NCBI GenBank assembly: GCA_027627225.1
Contig: CM051030.1
Coordinates: 2,632,001 to 2,696,000, forward strand
Source: Congeria kusceri
Lineage: Eukaryota > Mollusca > Bivalvia > Myida > Dreissenidae
Direction: 5' to 3'
Length of the DNA: 64,000 bases
The notes beneath the pieces were generated by a model. It was not told where the DNA came from, did no database searches, and saw only the letters and a program-made list of their open reading frames with translations. This document shows positions 24,534 to 35,228 of this stretch, one piece after another. Positions within the stretch are counted from its first letter, which is position 1; each line of letters starts with the position of its first letter. The translations under genes were made by a program, and so were the position numbers.

Positions 24534-25195
24534 GTATTGCATGTATATTCCGATTGCATACTTTTTTTTACAGAATTATTCTTATAACATTTGAAAAAAA
24601 GGGTCAAAATGGTAATTGTACATATTATATGAAACTACTGCGGCAGAGGTTTTAAATATATGACCAATAAATAGACACTCTCATATTGGTCTAGACAGCT
24701 ATTGGCGAGGAAAAATAAATGTCATATTAACTGTCCTAAACTGATATTAACTGGGCTAAAAATATAAATCAGCTCATATTTAATTACCTAAAAATAGCAT
24801 TTTCTGAAAATAAGTTCAATCTTGGTTCCCAGCACACAGTTTAAAATGTATTAGATACCCTCAAAGATACCGGAACTAATGATTTTGTGCCTTCTACAGA
24901 ATTATATAGCATACCCTTTATACAAACAACAAAGAATCCGCTAAAATACATGGCTCGAACAATTACCAGTAGACAACCATAGATCGCTCAGCCTTTCTGT
25001 TCGTCCACGGTTGTTTGTCCTAAGAGTTGAAGTAAATCGATTGGATTATGCAATCATGTGCTATTATTTACCACTGAATTATAGACCCATTATTGGTCCA
25101 CTTTGATTGACAAGTATCTACTGGTCGATTGTCCTGATCACCATAAAAATTGTATCACATTGATCTCATTGTCTCATTTCAAACCTTCCCAGAAC

Positions 25196-25320
25196 ATTTT
25201 ACATAACGTTGCTAACAAACACACAGACAGACAGAAAAACCCACACCATCAAACGCATGACGGTGAAGATAATTCAATAGAAGTGGTGTAGCATAAACTT
25301 AAACTAGACATACATGATTG
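25196..25320. repeat. Dispersed repeat 3' end (same as 20210 and 30475)
   Basis: GTTGCTAACAAACACACAGA, AACGCATGACGGTGAAGA and CTTAAACTAGACATACATG in the same order as at 20210-20320. It lies about 700 bases past the R2 stalk exon and could mark the 3' flank of the lost R2 tail. Confidence 0.6.
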
Positions 25321-25609
25321 ACATAATCTAAGGAACAGTCAGAGGATATGTGTACATGTAAATGTCATAAACATATTATGTCTGCTCTATCAAATATGCA
25401 ACTAATAACGCGCAAAGGAGAAGCGCCATATATTGTTTATCTTTCGTTGTAATCCTGTTCCAACTTGTATAAATTATCACCTGTTCTGTATGAACTTGTT
25501 TTTGTTTATGATATGTGTATGCATATGTGTATGTATATGAAGTCAGCTGGAAGCAGTGTAAATTAGTTGTAGAAAAAAGTATGTAATTTTGAATTTAATG
25601 AAAATGTTA

Positions 25610-25950
25610 CATTTTAAAGATGTACAGTTTACAGACTTTTGAATACAATGTTTTGAATAAAAACTTAAACTTGTAAATCTTAATTGAAAAAGGGCAAATG
25701 TTTGTCTCAATACAAAACTGAATTATTGGAATTGTAGGTTTACCTGTCAGAAGTTGATAACAATGTTATATTAAAGTTAAAGTGTGTACTTTTGTAATTT
25801 TCAATTTATATGACTTTCAAACCATCTGTGTCAAAATACACAACATTGATTTGTTTGGAATACATGCAATTGATGCTGAAGTTCATGACAGTGTAATATA
25901 TTCCAAGTTTCAAATACATACATTAACATGTTGTTTTGAAGTAACAGCAA
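25610..25950. repeat. Old copy of the ~170-bp monomer repeat
   Basis: Diverged but collinear with the repeat at 13724 and 48921: TTTTGAATAAAAACTTAAAC, CTCAATACAAAACTGAATTA, AGAAGTTGATAACAATG, and a second round with TCAAAATACACAAC and TTCCAAGTTTCAAA. Confidence 0.5.
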
Positions 25951-26071
25951 TATTATACTCATGAACCAAACATGAAAATATTAAACGATTAACATGATTA
26001 GTTAGGCTTTATTCTAACCCGCTATTTTAGAACATATACACTTTTAAATACTTTTACAGATATTATGAACA

Positions 26072-26395
26072 AAACAAACTTCGCACAGAGCGTCATCAAT
26101 AAGGAAAGATAGCTGATCCATAACAATACATTTAAAACAAACTTCGCACAGAGCGTCATCAATAAGGAAAGATAGCTGATCCATAACAATACATTTAAAA
26201 CAAACTTCGCACAGGGCGTCATCAATAAGGAAAGATAGCTGATCCATAACAATACATTTAAAACAAACTTCGCACAGGGCGTCATCAATAAGGAAAGATA
26301 GCTGATCCATAACAATACATTTAAAACAAACTTCGCACAGGGCGTCATCAATAAGGAAAGATAGCTGATCCATAACAATACATTTAAAACAAACA
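26072..26395. repeat. 63-bp tandem array, 5 units
   Basis: Five near-identical 63-bp units containing CTTCGCACAGAGCGTCATCA and GATAGCTGATCCATAACAAT; units 3-5 carry GGGCGTC in place of GAGCGTC. The period is a multiple of three, so the - strand stays open in two frames with 21-residue repeats. No signal supports coding. It lies between R2 and R3. Confidence 0.92.
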
Positions 26396-26585
26396 AAAGT
26401 TTAACCTAATCAATATTCATCTGTTGTTGTTTAAACTTCCTTAGCGATTTCCAACTTACGGATAACAACATAGACCTGCGCTAATAAATATTTGAATATA
26501 CCGATCGCCTATACACCGGTTTCTTTCTTCAACTAACAGTCGGATTAAACATGTTTAATGCAAATATATATTTCTTGTGCAATAG

Positions 26586-29500
26586 ATGCAACATCGAAGG
26601 CGATAATAATTGATCAATATTTAGATAACTGGATCAATGGCAATGCAATTTGCTTAAAGAACAACCTGTATCCGGCTTCTACTAGCAGTATCAAAAATAT
26701 GGGTTTTGGCGAAGCTCAAAAGCAGTACTTCTGGACAGGAGTAACCAGAGCAAACACGTTGATAAGGAAATCATCAATCGGTGCGTAAACGTTGTACATA
26801 AATGAATGTGTGTATGACAAATATAGTGTTTATGTTTAATAACTAGTACACTATCAATAAATAAAGGCCATGGTGTAATAATAATAACAGTAGGGGACGA
26901 TGATTCATCAGGGATATGTAAAATCCGAATATCAGCTGGGTATGTGTAAACTATATCAGTACAGTAAGTATTGATATTATTTGCTTCATCGATTTTCGTA
27001 TAAGAGACAAAATAGTAATAATATATATTCATATTGTTAATATAAGACATTTAACCTTATCGACTAAATGTAGTCATATTTATAAAAACAAGTATTCAAA
27101 CTGGTTTATCAGGGTTATGATCTACTTAAGTAAGAAAGAATCATCTTTGTTTCGAAGCTGTTTTGAGCAGAAAGCTAACGACATTTGTTATGCAATATGA
27201 CTCACTAGCTGATCGTAACATTTAGAAACTGCGCTCAGCGTTTCAGAAAAAAATACTAGTTGATTTTAGATGATTAAAGTTACACTCATTATTTTTGTTA
27301 ATATATTAAATACAGGTATACAAATCACACATTAAAATGCGTTACTGGATATTTAAATTATTTTAGTAACCAATGCGTTTCAACGGTCATGTTTTTAATT
27401 TTATAAAACTTCGCGCAGTATCAAGATGTTAAATATGCTTTTCTGGAGAGAAACATGACCTTGCAGTGTGCTGCCGCTGGTTCCAAACATGACCTCGCAG
27501 TTTGCTGCCGTTGGTTCCAAACATGACCTTGCAGTTTGTTGCCGTTGGTTCCAAACATGACCTTGCAGTTTGCTGCCGTTTGTTCCAAACATGACCTTGA
27601 AGTTTGCTGCCGTTGGTTCCAAACATGACCTTGCAGTGTGCTGCCGTTGGTTCCAAACATGATATCGCAGTTTGCTGCCGTTGTTTCCAAACATGACCTT
27701 GCAGTTTGCTGCCGTTGGTTCCAAACATGACCTTGCAGTTTGCTTCCGTCGGTTCCAAACATGACCTCGCAGTTTGCTGCCGTTGTTTCCAAACATGACC
27801 TTGCAGTTTGCTGCCGTTGTTTCCAAACATGACCTTGCAGTTTGCTGCCGTTGGTTCCAAATATGACCTTGCAGTTTGCTGCCGTTGGTTCCAAACATGA
27901 CCTTGCAGTTTGCTGCCGTTGGTTCCAAACATGACCTTGCAGTTTGCTGCCGTTGGTTCCAAACATGACCTTGCAGTGTGCTGCCGTTGGTTCCAAACAT
28001 GACCTTGCAGTTTGCTGCCGTTGGTTCCAAACATGACCTTGCAGTTTGCTGCCGTTGGTTCCAAACATGCGCTCTGTGTCAGGGGTAAACTATTGTAACA
28101 ACGCAATATAAATTCAGTCTTTTTTATACTACATATGTTTGTGTTGTACGCATGAATTGGTATTTCAAATGGAGACGTTCATTTTTATTGACGTACGGTT
28201 ATCTGACTATAGGATTTAGATCTTCAGATACATTTGATATATACATGGCGACAGCTTTAAGGCTTGATCAATTGTTTCATTACTCGTAGAAATGCAATAA
28301 CACTACGTCAAATATAACCAGAGATAAAAATGTACAATGCAATTACAAATGTATTATTGGTTCGATACAAATGATACAAAAGCGTACGAATAATAACCAA
28401 TCCGAGCAAAATCATACATGTTTGGTTGGTTGTTAAACCTGCAAGTAAAATTATATAACACAACAAAAAACACTGTATTATAATTACATGCATACATTAT
28501 TTATATATAATGTATGTTAGTTTGAATTTTAGAAAAATCCGGTAGCAATTATTTACAGAAACAGAAACAACTTCAACGGCAACTGTTACAGAGGCTTTTG
28601 AGCCTCCCACTACGCCAAAATCTTTTTCGTCGCATGCTGTTTCCACAAAAATTCCTACAAATAGCACTAAAGTAGATACTGTGGACGACGAACATCAAAC
28701 GGGGACTACCAACAGAGGTATGACCATGTAGGTTAATAATATACAAATTGCTATGTTTTAAAGAAAGCGTTTGTAAGACATTTGTAAGTTTAAGGTCAAA
28801 ACTTCATGTATCTATAATATGAAACCGTTGTAGCAGTGGTTTGCAATTAATATATTAATTATTTGAAACGCAACTAATTATATATATACTATTTATCAAA
28901 ACATTATAATAATATTGTGTTTATCTCGTGACAGAGTTTCTAGCATTAGGAGTAGGCATTGGTGTTCCAGTCGGGATAGCGTTCACAATCGGAGGAGTAA
29001 TTGTCATAGGTTTGCTAAGAAAAAGGTACATCATGCTGCCTATGTGGTTAATGTGTGCATTTTGTTTGAAATTATGTCACATGTGCGTTGATGTATACAT
29101 ATAACATGATACTGTAGAATCATTAATTCGTATTCAAATAAGTATATATAATATTTATATATACTATTAACATATAACAAGGTATAATATACGAATGGTT
29201 AAATATTTATGTTTTCTTTCAATTTTATTTAAGCAATTTGTTTTTGTTTGCAATACAACTAAGTGAGAAGTCATTTTAAGTATTTCAGGTAAATATGAAA
29301 AGTTCTGCTTTGCCTTTATTAATACCGAATTATCATAGACGAGACATGAGAAAATACATGTTTGAGGCATAGAATACATTTAAATGTGGTTTCATCTAAA
29401 TGACACGTATTAAATACAAGAGGCCCAGTAAAGCCATGCGCTTAACTGGCCCCTTGACAAGGCTATTGGTTAGCTCAGAAGCATAACTCTTAAAGCTTTT

Positions 29501-30271
29501 TCAAGTTGATTCCAGTTAAAAGTCCATAACAACATTTGAGTCCCGGGCGGGGACATTTTGAATCGGGTGGGATGGGGGCACTAACAATTATTGCAAAAAG
29601 AGCAATAAGGCGATGCCGCATACCGAATATCAAGGGCCTAGGCAAGAATATTTTTAAAGTTCTGTTAACAAAATATATATTTTAGGTCATGTGACCAAAT
29701 TATGCAATGGATGGAAACCATATAAACAAATTCAAATGTCTACCAACCCAAGGATAAATTCTGTTTAATGTTGTTAAATTTTGCCCATTGTTTATTAGGA
29801 GATGTTTAAAGTGACTCAAGGAAATACGCAAACGCGAAGAAAATCAATAGCCATAGCATAAGCAGTAAAGCTAAAAAACCGGACTTAAAATAAAATGACC
29901 TTTGTATATTTTGCAAAATAAGTTGCTGGAATCAGCTGTGTCATTTGTCATTTATATTCAATCCTTTCAGAAGAATAATAATATGTTGGCAGACTACAGC
30001 AACACAAGACCAAGGTAGCCAAACTTTTGAAAGACGACCAGAAACATTGTATGAAGACGTGGTTGACAGACATGATAACAGCGATAACTACTGTGTGCTT
30101 GACGGAAATGTACATTCAGATCAATGCAGTGCTACCTATTATATTTCACCCTGTAGTTTGAATACTGAAAACGGTGCAGGGGATACAAGCAATTCAGATT
30201 ACTACAATAATGGTTCGCATAAAAATGTTCAAATTGATCATGTTGTTAGCGACTTCATGAATAGCAAGTAA
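26586..30271 (+). CDS. R3: receptor 3' half with class A tail (exon 7 disrupted)
   Basis: Exons: 6 at 26586-26780 (195 bases as in R4; NGNAICLKNNLYPAST, QKQYFWTGVTRAN); 7 at about 27420-28084, expanded by a minisatellite; 8 at 28559-28717 (Thr/Pro-rich stalk, ETETTSTATVTEAFEPPTTP); 9 at 28935-29025 (membrane helix IGVPVGIAFTIGGVIVIGLL, then RKR); 10 at 29971-30271 (class A tail: YEDV, YCVLD, YYI, DYYNN, DFMNSK). Phases are 1/1 up to the membrane exon and 2 at the tail. The YMN of R4 is FMN here, so the last tyrosine is lost. The acceptor before exon 7 is altered (TTTTAG in R2 is TTTTAT here). Exons 1-5 are absent; the 5' part would have to come from R2. Skipping exon 7 would keep frame. The tail, stalk and helix are intact, so partial function cannot be excluded. 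Confidence 0.65.
27453..28064. repeat. 34-bp minisatellite, exactly 18 units, inside R3 exon 7
   Basis: The unit reads ACATGACCTTGCAGTTTGCT then GCCGTTGGTTCCAA. The flanks are ordinary exon 7: left AAATATGCTTTTCTGGAG, right ACATGCGCTCTGTGTCAGGG plus a GTAAAC donor. Single-base variants (TTTGTT, ATATCGC, TGAAGTT) distinguish units. Because 34 is not a multiple of three, the + strand hits TGA in the second unit, while all three - strand frames stay open by chance. Confidence 0.95.
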
Positions 30272-32511
30272 CTAGAGAGCTCAGACATCTCCACCAAAGC
30301 AACTCATTCCTCCCATGTATTGTGCAACAGCATAATGAAGTAATTTTCTCTTTATCCCAAAGATAATGAATCCTTTAAAAACTACAAACTGTGATTCCAA
30401 TCACCAACAATATCTAATAATTTTTCATTGAACCAATTCCATTTTTCCCAAAAATGTCACGTATATCCGTTCATAGCGTTTTGCGTAACGGTGCTAACAA
30501 ACAAACGAACAGACATACTAACACTTTCAAAAGCATGACCTCATCGGCGGGGAAAACTAAATAGTAGTGGTGTAACCTAATCTTAAACTATACATGGTGG
30601 ATATTATGAATAGAAAAGCCCGGGGTATTGATTCTAATCGACCTACACGTAAACGTATTGCAGTATCATTAGCAGGACTGACTTTTCCATCAGACCTAAG
30701 AAAGCTGAAACACAACAAAATTATCTTACAATTAATCACTTGGGAGACATGGCAGGTGTATTTGTGACACTTTACAAGGAATGTAGGAATAGTTCATTTC
30801 ATTTTAAATAGCTTTAGGTTCAATCATAATTATATTGTTGACTATGTAACAACGATTGCGACGATGATTAATGTGTAACAATGTTTCTATGAATATTTTT
30901 GCTATATATGTTGTCAGTGGTTAATTGATAACATAATATTTATCGTAATTTTGTGCTGCAGTACATGTAAATAACAATACTTATTTATGATTAACATTGT
31001 CCCTGTATATCTTAAATTTACCTTTGCAGAATCTCAGTGGGCATTGCTTTTGCTGCTGTTTATATTGAAATCTGATTCAAAAAGTTAAAATTATATTTCA
31101 ATATATACTTACTGCTGGTCACAATATTGGATACATTTTGTCGTTTCAAGAATACACGTAGAAACAGCATACCATATAAATGAGTTGATATTACAAATAT
31201 TACTTGTATTTATATATGTATTTAAGAGTCTATATGTAGTTTTCAGTCGAATAGTGAGTCACAGAAACATGCATACACGTGTTTCGACGTTCATATTATC
31301 CCAAATTATTGTACAACAAAACATCTAAAACAGGTTCTACGGAGAATGTTTTTTTTTCAATCCGTGTTTGAAGACCCAACATGACAAACAGTTCATCAGG
31401 TACATTATTCAAAGTCCAATTTTTCCCAAACCAGCTCGGTGACACATTTGTTTAATTATATTGACGCATCTATGTGCACAATTTTAAGAATATAAAGGAT
31501 TTAACTGGTATCAAATGTGCACATACAACATTAATTTTCGTTCGGCGTGTTTGTTTTATAGAAGATATGATGCCTTTTGTTGGGCAGACCGACGAAATAG
31601 GGGTTTACGCACAAAAATAGTATGAATTCATTAATACAGCGGATATGAGGCTTCCTGCGTGTGCTTAATCAAACACTCCAAAGCACACTAAGAACATCCC
31701 ACATACCTAATAAGTTTAGAAAAGAACATGGTTAAATTTGGAGTTCAGCAGAACAAAAGACACGAACGTCAAGCTACATTGATTTAATGCATAATTTTAT
31801 ACGATCATCGTCCGTGCTTTATAAAGATTTCAATCTTAATCTTAATTGAAGCCAATGAAAACCCTTGAACAAATAAATAAAGAATTCCTTTGGTTAGCAT
31901 TATACGTTTAAGGCAAGTTTAAGATTGAGAATTTTGGTAGGTGATGCATGGTTTGAATTTAATATAGTTGTCAGTAAGTTAACATTTAGATTTCACATAC
32001 TTTATTGCAGACAATTTTTCATAAACTTTTCAAACGTCATAAACACTTCACTAGTATTGCTTTAATACATTTTATTGCATTCTGTAATTTCTCAACCGAC
32101 TCCGAGAGCTGACAGAGCTTTGATTGCAATCGCAAGTGACACAATTTACTCCTGATAAACGGGAGTTTAAGATAACAGTCTGTCCAACCGACCATACAGT
32201 TAAAAGCTAACTCCGCGATACGTTTTATATTTCAACAGTCTATTGATATGACACGCTTGGTAACACTGCAATTCGCTGATAATATTTTAACTGAAATGGA
32301 TGGAGTAAATTTAAATTTCGTTAAACTGATAAAAGCGATCAATATTACCTAAACCACACGAATCTTGAATCTAACCGTTTTATACTTTAGAGTTGTACAT
32401 AAATACTTCCAATCGCAAGAAATTGCAGCTAAGGTTTTGATAAGCTGACGGGTAGTTCGGTTGTATTTCGTATGTGACTTTTTATACACCGTGTATGTTC
32501 GTCATATAGCA
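30272..32511. other. R3 3' flank and left flank of duplicated block
   Basis: At 30475-30600 it carries the same repeat end as 20210 (GGTGCTAACAAAC, AAAGCATGACCTCATC). From about 31800 onward it matches 49925-50620 (TACGATCATCG.CCGT, GGTTAGCATTATACGTTT, CGCAAGTGACACAAT, ACTCCTGATAAACGGG). Nothing else recognised; no gene call. Confidence 0.6.
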
Positions 32512-32516
32512 TTATG

Positions 32517-34418
32517 GTGGGGTATCCGGACAAAAGCCCCTAACACAAAAGCCCCTTGGTCTAAAAAAAATGCAAACATGGACATAAGCCTCTCTGTTTA
32601 TTTGACAGAGTGGACATAAGCCCCTTTGTAGATTTAACAAGTACTGGTTTATTGTACTGGTTTAGTTGGCAAATCGGCATGAGCAATGCCTTTGGCCATT
32701 TACAAAACACATAACGAAAGATGGCCATTGGCAACATTACAAGTTCAAAATACATAATTATAATTATACAAAGCAATCTTTATAAAAAAAATTGTACAAA
32801 AACATATCTATATATAAAGTGGATTGATTAACTTATTTTATAAGTAGGTTAAAAAGCAACACTATCTAGGGTTTGGGAACGTCGTAACATCGCAAAGTAC
32901 GTCAATTTGGAAAGTCGTCTTAACAAACCAATTTTTTCTGATGACATGAGATTAACAAATTTATTAATAGTACTAAAAGCATTTGAAATTTTATATTTTT
33001 GCCTTAAGTCATGATACAAGGGACAGCAGAGTACAAAGTGGAATTCTGACTCAACAACATTGTAATTGCATAGTTTACATAGTCTATTAATTCTATCCAC
33101 ATTATTGTATCTTCCTGTTCAATCTCAAGAGAATGTGAACATAATCGTAACCTAGTCAATGCAATTCTATACTTATCCTGGTCAATAGCATCTAAATATG
33201 TTTCATACCTAAAAACAGTTATAAATTTTGTATAATACTCTAAGTTGTTTTGAGAATTCACAGTTTCCGACCATATCTGTATATATTGGTCACGCAACCT
33301 TTGCTTTAACATGGGTATATAGTAACAGTTAATATCAAACATATACCATAAGTAGCCATATCCAAGCTTATCTAATGCATTATTAACCGCCTTTCCCCAG
33401 CTATTTTTGAAATTCAATGAATTAAAACTGTTATCTAAAATATGTTCTATAAATATTTTGCCTGGAAGTGATTCCGGATTTTTCATAATTTTACACCAGT
33501 ATTTTAAGGCTCTTTCCCTGCAATGACCGAAAGTGGGAATCTACCTAATTCGCCAAGGACGGCAATTGTGGATGTTTGAGTACGCACGCCAAGAATATGC
33601 TTACAAAATTTGATATGGATTTTGTCTACCTCCTTGAAGTCATATATGCCCCAAATCTCATTATCATACAAAATAATAGGGAAAACAGTCGAATCAAACA
33701 GTAACAATTTTGTTTTAATATCTAAAGATATTCTAGTAAACAGTGATATAAGGCCATTATATGCCTTCAGAGCCTGTTAATTTAGTGCTTTTACAGCATT
33801 AGCAATATTTCCGGTATAATAAAATTTCATACCAAGGTAACAGAAACTATCAACAATCTCAAGATTAATATTGTTTATACTCCATGTAAAATTATTTTAG
33901 CTACATTTATCTTGTAGATTTAACAAGGTGGACAAAAGCCCCTTGGCAGATATGACGGAGTGGACAAAAGCCCCTTGGCAGATATGACGGAGCGGACAAA
34001 AGCCCCTGGATGATTTTACCTTGTAGTCCTTGCAATATAAAGTTTCTATTTATTAATATTCGAGCCATCTACAAATAAACAGATGAAATATAAACAAATG
34101 CAGTTTGAAGTACAGCTGTACTTACCCTGTGAATGCAATTATTAAAAGTTATCAGTTTGTGAACATTTGATTGCAGTGAATGAAAATTTTCCATTTGATT
34201 TTATGGATTTTGTTTTGCTATTGAATTGAATACATAATACATAATATCAGAAAGAGGCTTTTGTCCACCATTTCATAATCATCAAGGGGCTTTTCTCCAC
34301 CCTAATAAATCTACCAAAAGGCTTATGTCCACTCTGTCGACTATACCAGGGGGCTTATGTCTATGTGTGCATGTTTCGACCAAGGGTCTTTAGGGCAGGG
34401 GACTTTTGTACTACACTC
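32517..34418. mobile_element. TIR DNA transposon with subterminal repeats, LINE fragment inside
   Basis: The ends are inverted copies: left GGACAAAAGCCCC, CCTTGGTC, GGACATAAGCC, GACAGAGTGGACATAAGCCC (32517-32640); right the reverse complements (34250-34418: GGCTTATGTCC, GACCAAGG, GGGGACTTTTGTAC). TTATG flanks both sides (32512-32516 and 34419-34423). Three direct subrepeats of GGACAAAAGCCCC lie inside at 33930, 33962 and 33994 (32-bp period). The homologous flank near 50625-50650 lacks the element, a natural empty site. No transposase frame was found, so it is non-autonomous. Confidence 0.78.
32845..33895 (-). pseudogene. LINE ORF2 C-terminal fragment nested in the TIR element
   Basis: On the - strand, broken frames read DSFCYLGMKFYYTGN, VFPIILYDNEIWG, IKFCKHILGVRTQTSTIAVL, ALTRLRLCSHSLEIEQ, RLCKLCNYNVVESEFHFVLC and CPLYHDLRQKYK. 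This is the region after the RT catalytic core in non-LTR elements, ending with a CCHC-like knuckle. Stops and frameshifts at about 33100, 33490 and 33780 break it. No poly(A) end or endonuclease is visible. It is a different family from the 5747-13483 LINE. Confidence 0.75.
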
Positions 34419-34525
34419 TTATGCTGTGTCGCAAACAAAAAATAATAAATAGATAAAACAAATTCATTCACAGAATATTTTTAAGTTATACTTATCATCC
34501 ACATCGTATTAATGAACATTCAGCA

Positions 34526-34905
34526 CATACTAGAGGGTTTAACTATATTCAAATTGCTGTTTGGATACTTCATCTTTATAAACAATGCACCAATGAGTAA
34601 CAATATTCGGTTCGATTTCATAACATGTTTATAAATACAGGGTTTAGTGATTAAGTAAACTTTTTAATTGGTACTATTTTGTTAATAAATATTACAATAT
34701 GTTGGTGTTTCATACTAGATGTGTTTAACCATATTCAAATTTGCTGTTTGGATACTTTATCTTTATAAACAATGCACCAATGAGTAACAATATTCGGTTC
34801 CATTTTATAACATGTTTATAAATACAGGGTTTAGTGATCAAGTAAATTTTTTAATTGGTACTATTTTGTGGATAAATATTACAATATCTTGGTGTTTCAA
34901 ATATA
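34526..34905. repeat. ~185-bp tandem duplication upstream of R4
   Basis: Two copies beginning CATACTAGA at 34526 and 34711, each with GCTGTTTGGATACTT.ATCTT, AACAATGCACCAATGAGTAA and ATAAATACAGGGTTTAGTGA. The equivalent flank of R7 (about 50760-50940) has one copy, so the duplication followed the block duplication. Confidence 0.85.
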
Positions 34906-35228
34906 AATAATTTCAATATTGTTTGCATGGTAGCAACTTTTTTTTTCTAAACTGTAATGCATGATGCCGGATAGATTATTTGTAAGAAGTCTCAACAGTT
35001 CAAACCATACATAATGACGCAATACGAAAGACTGACTAATCACCTACAAAGATTACTCCGTTACCATGTTACCCTGTTTCAGTGTCAACAGATTGCAAAA
35101 GGGCATACAAGCCTAGAGGTGAAACCCCGAGATAATGGCATTCGTGTAGAGCATGATAAATGTAAAGGATGGCTACTTCCTCTTTGAAATTAAACGTGTA
35201 TTATCTACAGAAATACCGAGACGCCATA

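Noticed and set aside
24221..24655. 144-codon + strand open frame
   Set aside because: The first part is the reverse of the SINE tRNA head and the later part overlaps the true R2 stalk exon; it is not one gene.
27453..28064. CRISPR-like regular repeats
   Set aside because: Units are directly head to tail with no spacers, and the genome is eukaryotic.
27401..28106. Three overlapping - strand open frames of 209-225 codons
   Set aside because: They are the three frames of a 34-bp minisatellite lacking stops on that strand; the exon context is on the + strand.
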